Source: Enterobacter oligotrophicus (GTDB lineage Bacteria > Pseudomonadota > Gammaproteobacteria > Enterobacterales > Enterobacteriaceae). Taken from it: a stretch of 64,000 nucleotides of DNA. The stretch's first letter is position 1. Each line of letters opens with the position of its first letter. The notes below the pieces were generated by a model. That model had not been told where the DNA came from. It was given only the letters and a program-made list of their open reading frames with translations, and did not search any database. Location of the stretch: positions 1 through 64,000 of the forward strand of contig NZ_AP019007.1 of assembly GCF_009176645.1 (NCBI RefSeq), in the 5' to 3' direction. This document shows, in pieces, positions 39,105-49,524 of this stretch. The position numbers and the translations under genes are program-made.

Positions 39105-40494
39105 ACTGATAGACGACAACCCGGTTCCGGCCCGTCTCTTTCGCTTCGTACATGGCTTTATCTGCGCTTTCTACACACTCTTCAGCGGTAATCTCCGGAG
39201 ACGTTGCGGTAAAGACCCCCATACTAATGGTTATTGGTTCGGGTAATTGTCCACCGCTGCTGGCTTTGTCAAAGCTGCTTAATTTCAGCCGAATCCGCTC
39301 TGCAACCTGACGCGCTGCGTCGGAAGAGGTGTTGCTCAGCATCAGGACAAACTCTTCGCCACCAATACGCGCCGCAATATCCTGAGGGCGAACCGAGTCC
39401 ATCAGCAGGTTGGAAACAAACTGCAAAACTTTGTCCCCCTGCAAATGCCCGTAGCAATCGTTAATACGCTTGAAACGGTCAAGATCGCTCACTATCACCG
39501 AAACAGGACGTGTCTCTTTTGCTGTGCTGAGCGACTGGTTAAGCGAGTCGTAAAAATAGCTGCGGTTGTAGAGGCGCGTCAGTGGATCGCGAATCGAGTT
39601 CTGATAAGACTGCTGATACTTTAAATGCGAGTCACGATAGAGATTAAACACGTCATACAGCAGAACGAAAATAATAAGCAATGTAGCGACGGTTTCAAAT
39701 AATCGTGAGCGATACCAGGAGATATCCTCTGCATGGCCACCAAACAACAGCATTAACAGGGTCACGACATAACAGACGCATAAAAAATTACCGCCAATCC
39801 AGAAAAGATTTTTAACGCGCGTAATAATCATCAGCGTGAGAAGTGTAACGATCCACAGAATGATTAAGATAATATTGACAGCCTGGCTCCAGAGAACCAT
39901 AAATTGCCGGGTTTCATTATCGACGAGATCAACGGATAACAGCGGTGAGTGGCTGGAATAGAACCAGGAAAGCGTAACCATGCTCAGGGTAAAAACAAGC
40001 ACGCCAGCAACGATGAAAATATGCGACAGCCGCGAAAGAGGGTGGTTTCGTAACGTGTACAGTATCGCTGAAGCAATGATCAGCACTGCCATTAAAATAT
40101 GGCGGAACATATAGAAGATCATGGCATCGTTGTAGTTGACGACGTTGAACTGATAAAGGTCAAGCCAGGCCGGAAAACTGGACAGCGTCCCCACCATCAG
40201 CAGTGCCGAGCCGGTGAAGGCAAGCGCAATGGGAACCAGATACAACCGCCTTCTGTCGCACCAGTATTTCATTGCCATAAAACACGCAATAAATAAATGG
40301 AACACCAGTAAAAAAATGGTGAGCGTGGGGAATAAAAGCGGTGAAAACGAAGGGACCAGTTCAACCAGTTTAGAGAAGAAAGTTTGTAATATCCCAATAA
40401 CAATAATGCAGCCAAGGCAGAAAGAGATATAACGATTCTTTACATAACGATTCATCGCAAGCATAAATATTTTTAACAAAATAATAGAAATCAA
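39103..40494 (-). CDS. Membrane-anchored diguanylate cyclase (GGDEF)
   Basis: This 463-residue protein is expected to make cyclic di-GMP. The N-terminal 270 residues have about eight hydrophobic segments, a membrane sensor region whose ligand is unknown. The GGDEF domain follows, with the active-site GGEEF at about residue 377. Five residues before it is RPQD, the inhibitory I-site for product feedback. No EAL domain is present. It is inserted between slyA and slyB, which are adjacent in E. coli, and its DNA (especially 39600-40500) is visibly richer in A/T than its neighbours, which suggests later acquisition. Confidence 0.88.
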   Translation of the reverse strand: MISIILLKIFMLAMNRYVKNRYISFCLGCIIVIGILQTFFSKLVELVPSFSPLLFPTLTIFLLVFHLFIACFMAMKYWCDRRRLYLVPIALAFTGSALLMVGTLSSFPAWLDLYQFNVVNYNDAMIFYMFRHILMAVLIIASAILYTLRNHPLSRLSHIFIVAGVLVFTLSMVTLSWFYSSHSPLLSVDLVDNETRQFMVLWSQAVNIILIILWIVTLLTLMIITRVKNLFWIGGNFLCVCYVVTLLMLLFGGHAEDISWYRSRLFETVATLLIIFVLLYDVFNLYRDSHLKYQQSYQNSIRDPLTRLYNRSYFYDSLNQSLSTAKETRPVSVIVSDLDRFKRINDCYGHLQGDKVLQFVSNLLMDSVRPQDIAARIGGEEFVLMLSNTSSDAARQVAERIRLKLSSFDKASSGGQLPEPITISMGVFTATSPEITAEECVESADKAMYEAKETGRNRVVVYQ

Positions 40495-40630
40495 TAAAAA
40501 GAGAATTGCGAGGAGTCTAACGTGAAAGGATCGTGAATACTTTGCGCAGGAACAATATAGTAAAGAATAAGCAATAATTGCTGAGAATGAATTTTGTAAA
40601 TATATTCATTCTATTTATGTATTTTGTAAA

Positions 40631-40657
40631 GGGATGTAGTCATTTGACCACATCCCT
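40631..40657 (-). terminator. Terminator after slyB
   Basis: The minus strand has a hairpin with arms GGGATGTGGTCA and TGACTACATCCC (one mismatch) followed by TTTACAAAAT, just past the slyB stop. The adjoining 40495-40630 stretch is A/T rich and holds the cyclase promoter. Confidence 0.65.
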
Positions 40658-40663
40658 AATTAA

Positions 40664-41131
40664 TTAACGCGGAGAGACGGTGACCTGGCTACCATTGCTT
40701 GCCAGTACAACACGCTGGCCTGCGGAGAAGCGGGTATTACCCTGTTTCTGAACAACCATGATGGTATTCCCGTCGTCTTTACGGATTTCCAGTTCGACGC
40801 CCTGCGTTTTATTCATCGCACCCTGTACGCCCTGGCCCGCGACACCACCGGCTACAGCACCTGCTGCGGTTGCCAGAGAACGACCCGTACCGCCACCAAT
40901 GGTGTTACCCAGGAAGCCACCCAGCACGGCACCGCCAATTGCACCCACAACATTGGTGTCATCTCCCCCCTGGATCTGAACAGGACGGGCATTAACGATA
41001 GTGCCGTATGTGACGTTCTGAACCTGTTTGGCTTCAGAAGCGCTATATACGTCGCCGGAAAGTGAACTGTCATTCACACAACCAGCCAGTGTTAAACCAA
41101 TCAGCGAAACGCCCAGTGCACGTAACATCAT
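40664..41131 (-). CDS. slyB: Outer-membrane lipoprotein SlyB
   Basis: This 155-residue lipoprotein is induced by PhoPQ and is linked to outer-membrane integrity and protection of barrel proteins under stress. It has a lipobox (LTLAGC, Cys near residue 18), a glycine-zipper region (AIGGAVLGGFLGNTIGGGTG) and the conserved C terminus SNGSQVTVSPR. Either of two adjacent ATGs (41131 or 41128) can be the start, and AGGAG precedes both. The promoter region contains a PhoP-box-like repeat. Confidence 0.95.
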   Translation of the reverse strand: MMLRALGVSLIGLTLAGCVNDSSLSGDVYSASEAKQVQNVTYGTIVNARPVQIQGGDDTNVVGAIGGAVLGGFLGNTIGGGTGRSLATAAGAVAGGVAGQGVQGAMNKTQGVELEIRKDDGNTIMVVQKQGNTRFSAGQRVVLASNGSQVTVSPR

Positions 41132-41252
41132 TTGAATCTCCTGTTCACCAAAAACGCCCGAATCGGGCATCCGTTATGGCTAAATTATATGGCATCAGGG
41201 GCCATAGTTCTATTTTTCCACTCATACCAGGAAAATTGTACTTGAATTTGAC

Positions 41253-41269
41253 TTAACGAGACATAAACA
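41253..41269 (-). promoter_or_regulatory. Candidate PhoP box upstream of slyB
   Basis: On the minus strand TGTTTA-TGTCT-CGTTAA is a direct repeat of two TGTTTA-like hexamers with a 5-bp spacer, as in PhoP boxes, about 120 bp upstream of the slyB start. SlyB is a known PhoPQ target in enterobacteria. Confidence 0.55.
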
Positions 41270-41385
41270 AGAGCGTCCGTGTGTTACATGTCTGACATTG
41301 TTAAAAAATATTATCTCCGCATAGTAAAGCGTCGCTGTTTATGGTGGAGTGTTTAGCTTAAGCCCACGTAACGTAAGGAAAGCGC

Positions 41386-42510
41386 ATGAAATCGGGTCGC
41401 TATATCGGTGTGATGTCTGGCACCAGTCTTGATGGTGTTGATGTCGTACTGGCCGCAATCGATGAAAACATGGTGGCGCAGCAGGCAAGCCTGACCTGGC
41501 CGATCCCTGTCTCGTTAAAAGAGGACATTTTAAACATCTGTCAGGGCCAGCAACTGACGCTTTCACAGCTTGGGCAACTGGACGTGCGTCTGGGCTCATT
41601 ATTTGCTGACGCGGTACTGGCGCTGATGCATAAAGAAAAACTTCAGCCGCAGGACATCGTCGCGATCGGCTGCCACGGACAGACGGTCTGGCATGAACCC
41701 ACTGGCGATGCGCCACACACCCTGCAAATTGGTGATAACAACCAGATTGTGGCGAAGACGGGCGTAACGGTGGTCGGCGATTTTCGCCGTCGCGACATTG
41801 CTCTGGGCGGACAAGGCGCACCGCTGGTTCCGGCATTTCACCAGGCGTTGCTGGCTCATCCGGTAGAACGCCGGATGGTGCTTAATATCGGTGGGATTGC
41901 CAACCTGTCGATGCTCATTCCTGGTCAACCGGTCCGCGGGTATGACACCGGCCCTGGCAACATGTTGATGGACGCCTGGATCTGGCGTCAGTGCGGAAAA
42001 CCATATGATAAGAACGCTGATTGGGCGAGCGAAGGGAAAGTGATTATCCCTCTGCTGCAGTCGATGTTAAGCGATCCCTGGTTTGCGCTGCCGGCACCGA
42101 AAAGCACCGGCCGTGAATATTTCAACTATGGCTGGCTCGAACGTCAGCTGGCGCAGTTTCCGGCGCTTGCCCCTCAGGATGTCCAGGCGACGCTTGCCGA
42201 GTTAACTGCCGTATCGATTTCCGAACAGGTTCTGCTCAGCGGTGGGTGCGAACGGCTGCTGGTATGCGGTGGCGGAAGCCGTAACCCACTGGTGATGGCA
42301 CGTCTTGCCGGGCTGCTGCCCGGAACAGAAGTGACAACCACAGATGACGCCGGGATCAGCGGTGATGATATGGAGGCGCTGGCTTTCGCCTGGCTTGCCT
42401 GGCGCACCGTTGCCGGATTGCCAGGAAATTTACCCTCTGTGACAGGGGCGCGGGAAGCGAGCGTTCTCGGGGCGATTTACCCGGCAAACCCACGCCATAA
42501 TCAGAGTTAA
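41386..42510 (+). CDS. anmK: Anhydro-N-acetylmuramic acid kinase
   Basis: This cytoplasmic kinase opens and phosphorylates 1,6-anhydro-MurNAc to MurNAc-6-phosphate in cell-wall recycling. The 374 residues show the ATP-binding loop [15 protein letters not shown] at the N terminus, the [11 protein letters not shown] substrate region and the second phosphate segment [12 protein letters not shown]. It is transcribed divergently from slyB and followed by mliC, pdxH, tyrS and pdxY, as in E. coli. The start at 41386 ([12 protein letters not shown]) is the usual one. Confidence 0.95.
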   Translation: MKSGRYIGVMSGTSLDGVDVVLAAIDENMVAQQASLTWPIPVSLKEDILNICQGQQLTLSQLGQLDVRLGSLFADAVLALMHKEKLQPQDIVAIGCHGQTVWHEPTGDAPHTLQIGDNNQIVAKTGVTVVGDFRRRDIALGGQGAPLVPAFHQALLAHPVERRMVLNIGGIANLSMLIPGQPVRGYDTGPGNMLMDAWIWRQCGKPYDKNADWASEGKVIIPLLQSMLSDPWFALPAPKSTGREYFNYGWLERQLAQFPALAPQDVQATLAELTAVSISEQVLLSGGCERLLVCGGGSRNPLVMARLAGLLPGTEVTTTDDAGISGDDMEALAFAWLAWRTVAGLPGNLPSVTGAREASVLGAIYPANPRHNQS

Positions 42511-42605
42511 CTGAAATCCAGCGAAGCCGACAGCCGTTACACTGGGTGCGAAAACAGGAGGACAGTAATGTCCTCCGGAACCAGAAAAGTGTTCGGAACA
42601 CGCCC

Positions 42606-42929
42606 ATGAAAAAACTTCTTCTTATTACTATCCCTTTTTTAATGACAGGATGCAGCGTCTATAACCAGTTCGTTGAGCGTATGCAGACCGATACGCTGGA
42701 GTATCGCTGCGATGAAAAGCCGCTGACCGTGAAGCTGAACAACCCGCGTCAGGAAGCCAGCTTTGTTTATGACAATAACCTGCTGACGCTGAAACAGGGA
42801 ATATCGGCCTCCGGTGCGCGATATACGGACGGCATCTATGTATTCTGGTCAAAAGGTGACAGTGCAACGGTCTACAAACGTGACCGCATTGTGCTGAACA
42901 ATTGCCAGCTTCAAAATCCGAAGCGTTGA
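42606..42929 (+). CDS. mliC: Membrane-bound C-type lysozyme inhibitor MliC
   Basis: This outer-membrane lipoprotein inhibits host C-type lysozyme. The 107-residue form beginning [16 protein letters not shown] at 42606 has a lipobox Cys at residue 16. The C-terminal domain has the family stretch [14 protein letters not shown] and [19 protein letters not shown]. An in-frame extension upstream to 42546 would bury the signal peptide and is rejected. It lies between anmK and pdxH as in E. coli (ydhA). Confidence 0.93.
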   Translation: MKKLLLITIPFLMTGCSVYNQFVERMQTDTLEYRCDEKPLTVKLNNPRQEASFVYDNNLLTLKQGISASGARYTDGIYVFWSKGDSATVYKRDRIVLNNCQLQNPKR

Positions 42930-42986
42930 GATTTTCACAGGGGCGGCGCACAATAGCGCCACCCTATGTCAATGTCAGCTAACGCC

Positions 42987-43643
42987 ATGTCAGATAACGA
43001 CGAATTGCAGCAAATCGCGCATCTGCGCCGTGAATACACCAAAGGTGGCTTACGTCGCCAGGATCTTCCCGCCGAACCGCTGGTGCTTTTTGAACGCTGG
43101 CTAAAACAAGCCTGTGAAGCCAAACTCGCCGACCCGACGGCCATGGTGGTCGCGACGGTGGATGAACACGGTCAGCCTTATCAGCGCATCGTGCTGCTTA
43201 AGCATTATGATGAGAAAGGGCTGGTGTTCTACACCAACCTGGGCAGTCGTAAAGCGCACCATTTAGAGAAAAACCCCCGTATCAGCCTGCTGTTCCCGTG
43301 GCATATGCTGGAGCGTCAGGTGATGGTCACAGGTAAAGCGGAACGTCTTTCCACACTGGAAGTGGTGAAATATTTTCACAGCCGTCCACGTGACAGCCAG
43401 ATTGGTGCCTGGGTTTCAAAGCAGTCCAGCCGAATCTCTGCCCGCGGCGTACTGGAAAGTAAATTCCTCGAACTCAAACAGAAGTTCCAGCAGGGTGAAG
43501 TTCCGCTACCGAGTTTCTGGGGTGGATTCCGCATTCCCATTGAACAGATGGAATTCTGGCAGGGGGGCGAACATCGCCTGCATGACCGCTTTTTATACCA
43601 GCGCGACAATGGCAGCTGGAAAATCGACAGACTGGCACCGTAA
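42987..43643 (+). CDS. pdxH: Pyridoxine/pyridoxamine 5'-phosphate oxidase
   Basis: This FMN enzyme makes pyridoxal 5'-phosphate, the active form of vitamin B6. The 218-residue form starting [10 protein letters not shown] at 42987 matches E. coli; an ATG seven codons upstream is also in frame. Conserved parts are [19 protein letters not shown] (FMN binding), [15 protein letters not shown] and the C-terminal [12 protein letters not shown]. It sits with tyrS and pdxY, and a hairpin terminator lies between it and tyrS. Confidence 0.96.
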   Translation: MSDNDELQQIAHLRREYTKGGLRRQDLPAEPLVLFERWLKQACEAKLADPTAMVVATVDEHGQPYQRIVLLKHYDEKGLVFYTNLGSRKAHHLEKNPRISLLFPWHMLERQVMVTGKAERLSTLEVVKYFHSRPRDSQIGAWVSKQSSRISARGVLESKFLELKQKFQQGEVPLPSFWGGFRIPIEQMEFWQGGEHRLHDRFLYQRDNGSWKIDRLAP

Positions 43644-43663
43644 TCCCTGAAATTTGTTGTTTT

Positions 43664-43694
43664 AAGCGCTAGCGCACACAGCGCTGGCGCTTTA
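43664..43694 (+). terminator. Terminator after pdxH
   Basis: The arms AAGCGCTAGCGC and GCGCTGGCGCTT, with one G-U pair, are followed by TTTATT. Confidence 0.7.
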
Positions 43695-43768
43695 TTCTAT
43701 GGTCCTTTCGCATCAGGCGAAAAGTCGTGTACCGGCAAAGGTGCAGTCGTTTATACATGGAGAATTTG

Positions 43769-45043
43769 ATGGCAAGCAGTAACTTGATTAAACAATTGCA
43801 AGAGCGGGGCCTCGTGGCTCAGGTGACGGACGAGGAAGCGTTAGCAGAGCGACTGGCGCAAGGCCCGATCGCGCTCTATTGCGGCTTCGATCCCACCGCT
43901 GACAGCTTGCATTTGGGGCATCTTGTTCCATTGTTATGCCTGAAACGCTTCCAGATGGCGGGCCACAAGCCTGTTGCCCTGGTGGGCGGCGCGACCGGTC
44001 TGATTGGCGACCCAAGTTTCAAAGCCGCTGAGCGTAAACTGAACACCGAAGACACCGTGCAGGAGTGGGTGGACAAGATCCGCAAACAGGTTGCGCCGTT
44101 CCTCGACTTCAACTGTGGTGACAATTCTGCAATTGCCGCGAACAACTATGACTGGTTTGGTGGCATGAACGTGCTGACCTTCCTGCGTGACATCGGCAAG
44201 CACTTCTCTGTTAACCAGATGATTAACAAAGAAGCGGTGAAGCAACGTCTGAACCGTGACGATCAGGGCATCTCTTTTACCGAGTTCTCCTACAACCTGC
44301 TGCAGGGCTATGACTTTGCGTGTCTGAACAAACTGCACGGCGTTTCCCTGCAGATTGGTGGTTCTGACCAGTGGGGTAACATCACCTCCGGTATCGATCT
44401 GACCCGTCGTCTGCACCAGAACCAGGTCTTCGGCCTGACCGTTCCGTTAATCACTAAAGCGGATGGCACCAAATTCGGTAAAACCGAAGGTGGCGCAGTA
44501 TGGCTCGATCCGAAGAAAACCAGCCCGTATAAATTCTACCAGTTCTGGATCAACACGGCGGATGCCGACGTTTACCGCTTCCTGAAGTTCTTCACCTTCA
44601 TGGACATTGAAGCGATCAATGCCCTCGAAGAAGAAGATAAAAACAGCGGTAAAGCGCCACGCGCGCAGTACGTGCTGGCGGATGAAGTCACCAGACTGGT
44701 TCATGGCGAAGAAGGTCTGGCAGCGGCGAAACGCATCACCGCAAGCCTGTTCAACGGTACGCTGAGCGATCTGAGCGAAGCGGACTTCGAACAGCTGGCA
44801 CAGGATGGCGTGCCGATGGTGGAGATGGAAAAAGGTGCAGACCTGATGCAGGCGCTGGTGGATTCTGAGCTGCAGCCGTCCCGCGGACAGGCACGCAAAA
44901 CCATCGCGTCTAACGCGATCACCATTAACGGTGAGAAACAGGCTGACCCGGAATACACCTTCGTTGACGGCGATCGTTTGTATGGCCGCTACACGCTGCT
45001 GCGTCGTGGTAAGAAAAACTACTGTCTGGTGTGCTGGAAGTAA
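43769..45043 (+). CDS. tyrS: Tyrosyl-tRNA synthetase
   Basis: This class I aminoacyl-tRNA synthetase charges tRNA-Tyr. The 424-residue form starting [14 protein letters not shown] at 43769 is the E. coli start. The class I HIGH motif appears as HLGH ([15 protein letters not shown]), and the KMSKS motif as KFGKT ([15 protein letters not shown]). The C-terminal S4-like RNA-binding domain includes [19 protein letters not shown]. It is an essential housekeeping gene, flanked by hairpin terminators on both sides. Confidence 0.97.
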   Translation: MASSNLIKQLQERGLVAQVTDEEALAERLAQGPIALYCGFDPTADSLHLGHLVPLLCLKRFQMAGHKPVALVGGATGLIGDPSFKAAERKLNTEDTVQEWVDKIRKQVAPFLDFNCGDNSAIAANNYDWFGGMNVLTFLRDIGKHFSVNQMINKEAVKQRLNRDDQGISFTEFSYNLLQGYDFACLNKLHGVSLQIGGSDQWGNITSGIDLTRRLHQNQVFGLTVPLITKADGTKFGKTEGGAVWLDPKKTSPYKFYQFWINTADADVYRFLKFFTFMDIEAINALEEEDKNSGKAPRAQYVLADEVTRLVHGEEGLAAAKRITASLFNGTLSDLSEADFEQLAQDGVPMVEMEKGADLMQALVDSELQPSRGQARKTIASNAITINGEKQADPEYTFVDGDRLYGRYTLLRRGKKNYCLVCWK

Positions 45044-45056
45044 TTAAAAGTATGCA

Positions 45057-45085
45057 GGGGCGTGGGAAACCACGCCCTTTTGTTT
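45057..45085 (+). terminator. Terminator after tyrS
   Basis: The arms GGGCGTGG and CCACGCCC with a GAAA loop are followed by TTTTGTTTTTT. Confidence 0.88.
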
Positions 45086-45109
45086 TTTCAGGGTTGTGGT
45101 AAGTAAACA

Positions 45110-45970
45110 ATGAAGAATATCCTCGCCATTCAGTCCCACGTTGTGTTTGGGCATGCTGGCAACAGCGCAGCGGAGTTCCCGATGCGCCGTCTCGGTGCCA
45201 ACGTCTGGCCACTTAATACGGTACAGTTTTCCAACCATACGCAATACGGCAAATGGACCGGCTGCGTGATGCCGCCTTCGCACCTGACAGAGATTGTGCA
45301 GGGCATTGCTGATATTGACCAGCTTAAGCGCTGTGACGCCGTACTGAGCGGCTACCTCGGCTCGGCAGAGCAGGGTGAACATATCCTTGGCATTGTTCGT
45401 CAGGTAAAGGCGGCAAACCCGGCGGCGAAATATTTTTGCGACCCGGTAATGGGGCATCCTGAGAAGGGCTGCATTGTGGCCCCCGGCGTTGCAGAGTTTC
45501 ATGTGCGCCATGCACTGCCCGCCAGCGATATCATCGCGCCAAACCTGATCGAACTGGAGATCCTCTGTGAGCATCCGGTTAACAGCGTAGAAGAGGCGGT
45601 AAGCGCTTCTCGCGAGCTGATTGCTCAGGGGCCTGAGATTGTACTGGTGAAGCACCTGGCGCGCGCCGGGTTGAGCCAGGACCGTTTCGAGATGCTGCTG
45701 GTGACGAAAGACGAAGCGTGGCATATCAGCCGTCCGCTGGTGGATTTTGGCGTGCGTCAGCCGGTCGGTGTGGGTGATGTGACCAGTGGCCTGCTGCTGG
45801 TGAAGTTATTACAGGGCGCGAGCCTGCGTGATGCGCTGGAGCACGTGACGGCAGCCGTTTATGAAATCATGATTGCGACGAAAACGATGCAGGAATATGA
45901 ATTACAGGTTGTCGCGGCACAGGATCGTATCGCGAAGCCGGAGCACTATTTCAGCGCGACACAGCTTTAA
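45110..45970 (+). CDS. pdxY: Pyridoxal kinase PdxY
   Basis: This ribokinase-family enzyme phosphorylates pyridoxal in the vitamin B6 salvage pathway. The 286 residues have the substrate region [17 protein letters not shown], the [14 protein letters not shown] nucleotide-binding stretch and the catalytic Asp in [11 protein letters not shown]. It follows tyrS in the same direction and is separated by a terminator, so it may have its own promoter or depend on read-through. It ends before a REP pair. Confidence 0.95.
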   Translation: MKNILAIQSHVVFGHAGNSAAEFPMRRLGANVWPLNTVQFSNHTQYGKWTGCVMPPSHLTEIVQGIADIDQLKRCDAVLSGYLGSAEQGEHILGIVRQVKAANPAAKYFCDPVMGHPEKGCIVAPGVAEFHVRHALPASDIIAPNLIELEILCEHPVNSVEEAVSASRELIAQGPEIVLVKHLARAGLSQDRFEMLLVTKDEAWHISRPLVDFGVRQPVGVGDVTSGLLLVKLLQGASLRDALEHVTAAVYEIMIATKTMQEYELQVVAAQDRIAKPEHYFSATQL

Positions 45971-45974
45971 ACGA

Positions 45975-46039
45975 TGCCCTGCGGCGCTGCGCTTGCAGGG
46001 GCTGGGGAATTGCCGGGTAAGCGTCAGCGCCACCCGGCA
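45975..46039. repeat. REP/BIME element between pdxY and gstA
   Basis: Two inverted REP-type units lie in the gap: GCCCTGCGGCGCTGCGCTTG near 45977 and GCCGGGTAAGCGTCAGCGCC from 46012, closed by ACCCGGC. The same sequence recurs downstream of malI (62796-62873). It lies between the convergent ends of pdxY and gstA, the usual place for REP elements. Confidence 0.75.
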
Positions 46040-46054
46040 ACACAGACCGCCTGG

Positions 46055-46660
46055 TTAGTTCAACCCTTCCGCTTTCAGCGCCGCCGCTACCGCAGGACGC
46101 GCTGCCACACGTTCCATATAAGACGCGATATGGTCTAACCCATCCAGGTTCAGCTTAACCGCGCGCGCCCAGCGCAGAACGGTAAACAGATACGCATCGG
46201 CAATCGTGAAACGCGCGCCACAGATCCACTGATCGTCTTTCAGCGAGTCGTTAATGTAGTGCAGCTTTTTCTCCAGCAGGGCACGCACGGTTGGTTTGTA
46301 TTCTTCAGGCGTATCCGGACGGAAAAGCGGCGTGAAGCCTTTATGCAGCTCGGTGGCGATATAGTTCAGCCATTCCAGCGTCTTGTAGCGGGAAATACTG
46401 CCTGTGGGAGCCAGCAACTGGCGATCCGGGACGTTATCAGCCAGGAACTGCATAATCGCCACACCTTCGGTGAGCAGCGTACCGTCATCCAGCAGCAGAG
46501 CCGGAACTTGCCCCTTCGGGTTAATAGCAAAGAAGTCGTCGCCGTTTTCCAGGCGCTTTTTCATCAGATCAACGCCGTCCAGCGTGAAATCTTTGCCGCT
46601 CTCGCGCAGGGTAATATGGGAAGCAAGAGAGCATGCGCCTGGTTTGTAGAACAGTTTCAT
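46055..46660 (-). CDS. gstA: Glutathione S-transferase GstA
   Basis: This 201-residue cytoplasmic beta-class glutathione transferase detoxifies electrophiles. The N-terminal thioredoxin-like domain starts [16 protein letters not shown], with the beta-class active-site Cys10. The C-terminal helical domain ends [15 protein letters not shown]. It is transcribed leftward and lies between pdxY and dtpA as in E. coli. A terminator belonging to dtpA lies just upstream of it, so it has its own promoter. Confidence 0.94.
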   Translation of the reverse strand: MKLFYKPGACSLASHITLRESGKDFTLDGVDLMKKRLENGDDFFAINPKGQVPALLLDDGTLLTEGVAIMQFLADNVPDRQLLAPTGSISRYKTLEWLNYIATELHKGFTPLFRPDTPEEYKPTVRALLEKKLHYINDSLKDDQWICGARFTIADAYLFTVLRWARAVKLNLDGLDHIASYMERVAARPAVAAALKAEGLN

Positions 46661-46710
46661 CGGTAACTCCTTTTTGCTGAGGTTTCCGCTATGTTAGTGC
46701 GCGGCAGGAT

Positions 46711-46741
46711 AAAAAAAAAGCCGCTAATCATTAGCGGCTTC
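46711..46741 (-). terminator. Terminator after dtpA
   Basis: The arms AAGCCGCTAA and TTAGCGGCTT with a 3-nt loop are followed on the minus strand by a run of nine T, shortly past the dtpA stop codon. Confidence 0.9.
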
Positions 46742-46764
46742 TGTTCAGTCGTTTCCCGATGACA

Positions 46765-48273
46765 TTACGCGGTAGCGGTTTCGGTCGCTTTAGCGGTTTT
46801 GTCGTCGTCCTGAGTCATACGATTCAGTTTTGGTGCAGTCAGCAGCATCAACACAGCGATAACCGCCGTTGCGATACCGATTTGCATAAATACAGAACCG
46901 TAAACGTTCAGAGAGACCAGGGGATCGGTCACGTTATCCGGTACTGCCATCAGGTTTGCAATCTTACCTGCGATGATTGCTGCACCGGCAGTGGTCAGGA
47001 ACCAGCTACCCATGATGAAGCCCATCAGACGCTGTGGCACCAGTTGTGCAACCATTGCCAGACCCAGACCGGAGATCATCAGCTCACCGATAGACTGCAG
47101 CGCGTAGCTCAGGATCAGCCAGTTAACGGAGACGATACCTGCGTCGGTCGCAAATTTCGTACCCAGCGGCAGCACCAGGAACGCGCCAGAGCAGAGCACC
47201 ATACCGATAGCAAACTTATGCGGCATCGGCAGACGGTCACCCATCTTGTTATAGATAGCAGCCAGAATCGGGCTACCAATCATGATCCAGAACGGGTTCA
47301 GTGCCTGATACTGCTCCGGTTCGAACGCGATACCCAGAATAGAGTGTTCAACGTTGCGGATAGCGAAGAAGTTCAGAGAGGTTGGCATCTGGCTGTACAG
47401 CACGAAGAAGATAATCGCTTCCAGCATCAGAATGAAGGCAACAATCATCTTGCGGCGTGCAGCACCCTGCATGGAGAAGGCTTCTTTACCGAAGATGATA
47501 ACGATACCGAGTGCAACCACACCCAGAACCGCACGAGCGACGCCCTGGTTATGCAGCAGCCAGGTCGCGACAGCCGCGAGGATCACAACGCCGACGATGG
47601 TGGCCAGCAGTTTGCCCATGTGTACTGGTTCGAAGTCCGGCTTTGAACCGTAGTCTTTCACCCAGCGTTTGCAGAAAGCAAAGTTCACCACGGTGATCAG
47701 CATACCGACCACGGACAGGGAGAACGCGACGCTCCAGCCGAATTTCGCGGCCAGCCATGGCGTTGCCAGCATGGAGAAGAAGGAACCGATGTTCACGGAC
47801 ATGTAGTACATGGTGAATGCACCGTCCAGACGCGGGTCATCTTTGCTGTAGCAGGTAGAGAGCAGGGAAGACGGGTTCGCTTTGAACAGACCGTTACCGA
47901 CCGCGATGGTCGCCATACCCATATAGACCACAGCCGCATCATGCCCGGACCATGCAACCAGTGCATAACCAATCGCCAGCACGATGGCACCCAGCATAAT
48001 GACACGTTTGGTGCCGAGAACTTTATCGCCCAGCCAGCCGCCGATAGCGACCAGGCCGTACACCAGTGCACTGAATGAAGAGAACAGCGTGATAGAATCT
48101 GCTTCGGACATACCCAGTTGTTTTACCAGGTAAACCGCCATGATCCCTTGCAGGCCGTAATAACCAAAACGCTCCCATAACTCAATAGAGAAGATGAGAT
48201 AGAACGCTTTTGGTTGTTTAAAAGCGTTCAGGCTCACGCTTTCTTCTGTTGGTTTATTGTTTGCAGTAGACAC
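46765..48273 (-). CDS. dtpA: Di/tripeptide:H+ symporter DtpA (TppB)
   Basis: This POT-family (PTR2) importer takes up di- and tripeptides with protons. The 502 residues have the family ExxERFG-type motif in [21 protein letters not shown] and about fourteen hydrophobic segments. Further POT features are [13 protein letters not shown] and the later [18 protein letters not shown]. It lies between gstA and nth as in E. coli. The 615-bp upstream region is long, giving room for regulation (OmpR is reported in E. coli; not seen here). Confidence 0.95.
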   Translation of the reverse strand: MSTANNKPTEESVSLNAFKQPKAFYLIFSIELWERFGYYGLQGIMAVYLVKQLGMSEADSITLFSSFSALVYGLVAIGGWLGDKVLGTKRVIMLGAIVLAIGYALVAWSGHDAAVVYMGMATIAVGNGLFKANPSSLLSTCYSKDDPRLDGAFTMYYMSVNIGSFFSMLATPWLAAKFGWSVAFSLSVVGMLITVVNFAFCKRWVKDYGSKPDFEPVHMGKLLATIVGVVILAAVATWLLHNQGVARAVLGVVALGIVIIFGKEAFSMQGAARRKMIVAFILMLEAIIFFVLYSQMPTSLNFFAIRNVEHSILGIAFEPEQYQALNPFWIMIGSPILAAIYNKMGDRLPMPHKFAIGMVLCSGAFLVLPLGTKFATDAGIVSVNWLILSYALQSIGELMISGLGLAMVAQLVPQRLMGFIMGSWFLTTAGAAIIAGKIANLMAVPDNVTDPLVSLNVYGSVFMQIGIATAVIAVLMLLTAPKLNRMTQDDDKTAKATETATA

Positions 48274-48694
48274 ATATACCTCTTTTTTTACATCCCATAT
48301 TAACGGGGGTGTTCATAGCGTGATGACCGTAGTCCATCCGCTTTATAGTTATATTGGGAGGGGAAACGGCGGGTAATGTTCACTATCCTGACCCGTCTGG
48401 CAAGATGTTTGTAATACTCTGTTACATATAACTCAAGCGGTATAATCGTCGGATCATGCAAATGTTATTCAGCGTTAAATTTTATTGGTTGGATAATGCT
48501 GGTTTTTTTCACTACAGAATCCCCCTGAAAGCGGCTGTATGGCGATATGTTCTGCTATTTGGCCTTTCAGGTAGTGATATGGTCCATATTCTGAAAAATG
48601 AGTGGTCTTATCTGCGGTATTGAAAGGGTTATATCTTGTCTGGCAAAGGGTTTGCGCAAGGTTTAACAACAAAAATCCAACATGACGTTATCAG

Positions 48695-48710
48695 AGTGAT
48701 CTTGATCACA
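48695..48710. promoter_or_regulatory. Candidate CRP-type site
   Basis: AGTGATCTTGATCACA has the GTGA-N6-TCAC core of CRP sites, with one mismatch to TGTGA-N6-TCACA. It is far (about 420 bp) from the dtpA start, so what it controls is unclear. Confidence 0.35.
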
Positions 48711-48816
48711 TATGTATAGAAATTTTTGATGATGAAAAAACAATTAACCTGTTTGAGTGTTAAATGACCACACAATCGACAACGTTAAAAGCATCAGGGA
48801 CGGACAATTGACGGTC

Positions 48817-48847
48817 AAAAGGAAGGTTCACAGATGACCTTCCTTTT
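48817..48847 (-). terminator. Terminator after nth
   Basis: The 11-bp arms AAAAGGAAGGT and ACCTTCCTTTT around a 9-nt loop lie about 40 bp beyond the nth stop, ending the rsx-nth operon. The T-run is short. Confidence 0.6.
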
Positions 48848-48888
48848 ATAAGGTTTTGACAGGAGAAGTAAAAAAAGAAAAGGTGGGA

Positions 48889-49524
48889 TCAGGAATAGAC
48901 TTTTTCTTTAAATTCGCACAAATCTTCAATAATGCAGGAACCACAGCGGGGCTTGCGTGCAATACAGGTGTAGCGTCCATGAAGGATCAACCAGTGATGG
49001 CAATCAACCTTGAATTCGGCGGGAACAACTTTTAATAGTTTCTCTTCGACCTGCTCGACGTTTTTACCTGGCGCGAAGTTGGTGCGGTTAGACACGCGGA
49101 AAATATGAGTGTCAACGGCGATAGTCGGCCAGCCAAACGCAGTATTCAGCACCACATTCGCTGTCTTACGGCCTACGCCCGGCAGCGCTTCCAGCGCCGC
49201 ACGATCTTCCGGCACCTCGCCACCATGCTGCTCCAGCAAAATGCGGCAGGTCTTAATCACATTTTCGGCTTTGCTGTTAAACAGGCCGATGGTCTTGATA
49301 TAGGACTTCACGCCCTCCACGCCCAAATCAAGCATAGCCTGCGGCGTATTGGCAACGGGATAGAGCAGGGCAGTGGCTTTGTTGACGCTTACGTCAGTGG
49401 CCTGCGCAGAGAGCAGCACCGCGATCAGCAGCTCAAAAGGAGAGGTAAAATTCAGCTCCGTCGTGGGGTGTGGATTTTCATTCCGCAGACGGGTCAGGAT
49501 CGCAATGCGTTTCTCTTTATTCAT
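48889..49524 (-). CDS. nth: Endonuclease III
   Basis: This bifunctional DNA glycosylase/AP lyase removes oxidised pyrimidines in base-excision repair. The 211 residues have a helix-hairpin-helix [14 protein letters not shown] with the catalytic Lys, the catalytic Asp in [11 protein letters not shown], and the C-terminal [4Fe-4S] ligands in C-x6-C-x2-C-x5-C spacing ([17 protein letters not shown]). It is the last gene of the rsx operon, overlapping rsxE by 4 bp. Confidence 0.97.
   Translation of the reverse strand: MNKEKRIAILTRLRNENPHPTTELNFTSPFELLIAVLLSAQATDVSVNKATALLYPVANTPQAMLDLGVEGVKSYIKTIGLFNSKAENVIKTCRILLEQHGGEVPEDRAALEALPGVGRKTANVVLNTAFGWPTIAVDTHIFRVSNRTNFAPGKNVEQVEEKLLKVVPAEFKVDCHHWLILHGRYTCIARKPRCGSCIIEDLCEFKEKVYS

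Larger units (their letters stand above)
48274..48888. other. Long intergenic region dtpA/nth
   Basis: These 615 bp contain the dtpA leader and the 3' end zone of the rsx-nth operon. The stretch is A/T rich. One minus-strand open frame (48475-48672) gives no recognisable protein and has no good ribosome-binding site. A CRP-like palindrome at 48695-48710 and a hairpin at 48817-48847 are the notable sites. Confidence 0.5.

Noticed and set aside
46759..47646. Plus-strand open frame of 295 codons opposite dtpA
   Set aside because: It is the antisense shadow of dtpA, Gln/His/Asp-rich and without similarity to any family I know.
48475..48672. Minus-strand 65-codon frame in the dtpA/nth gap
   Set aside because: It has no ribosome-binding site and no recognisable domain, and lies in A/T-rich leader DNA.
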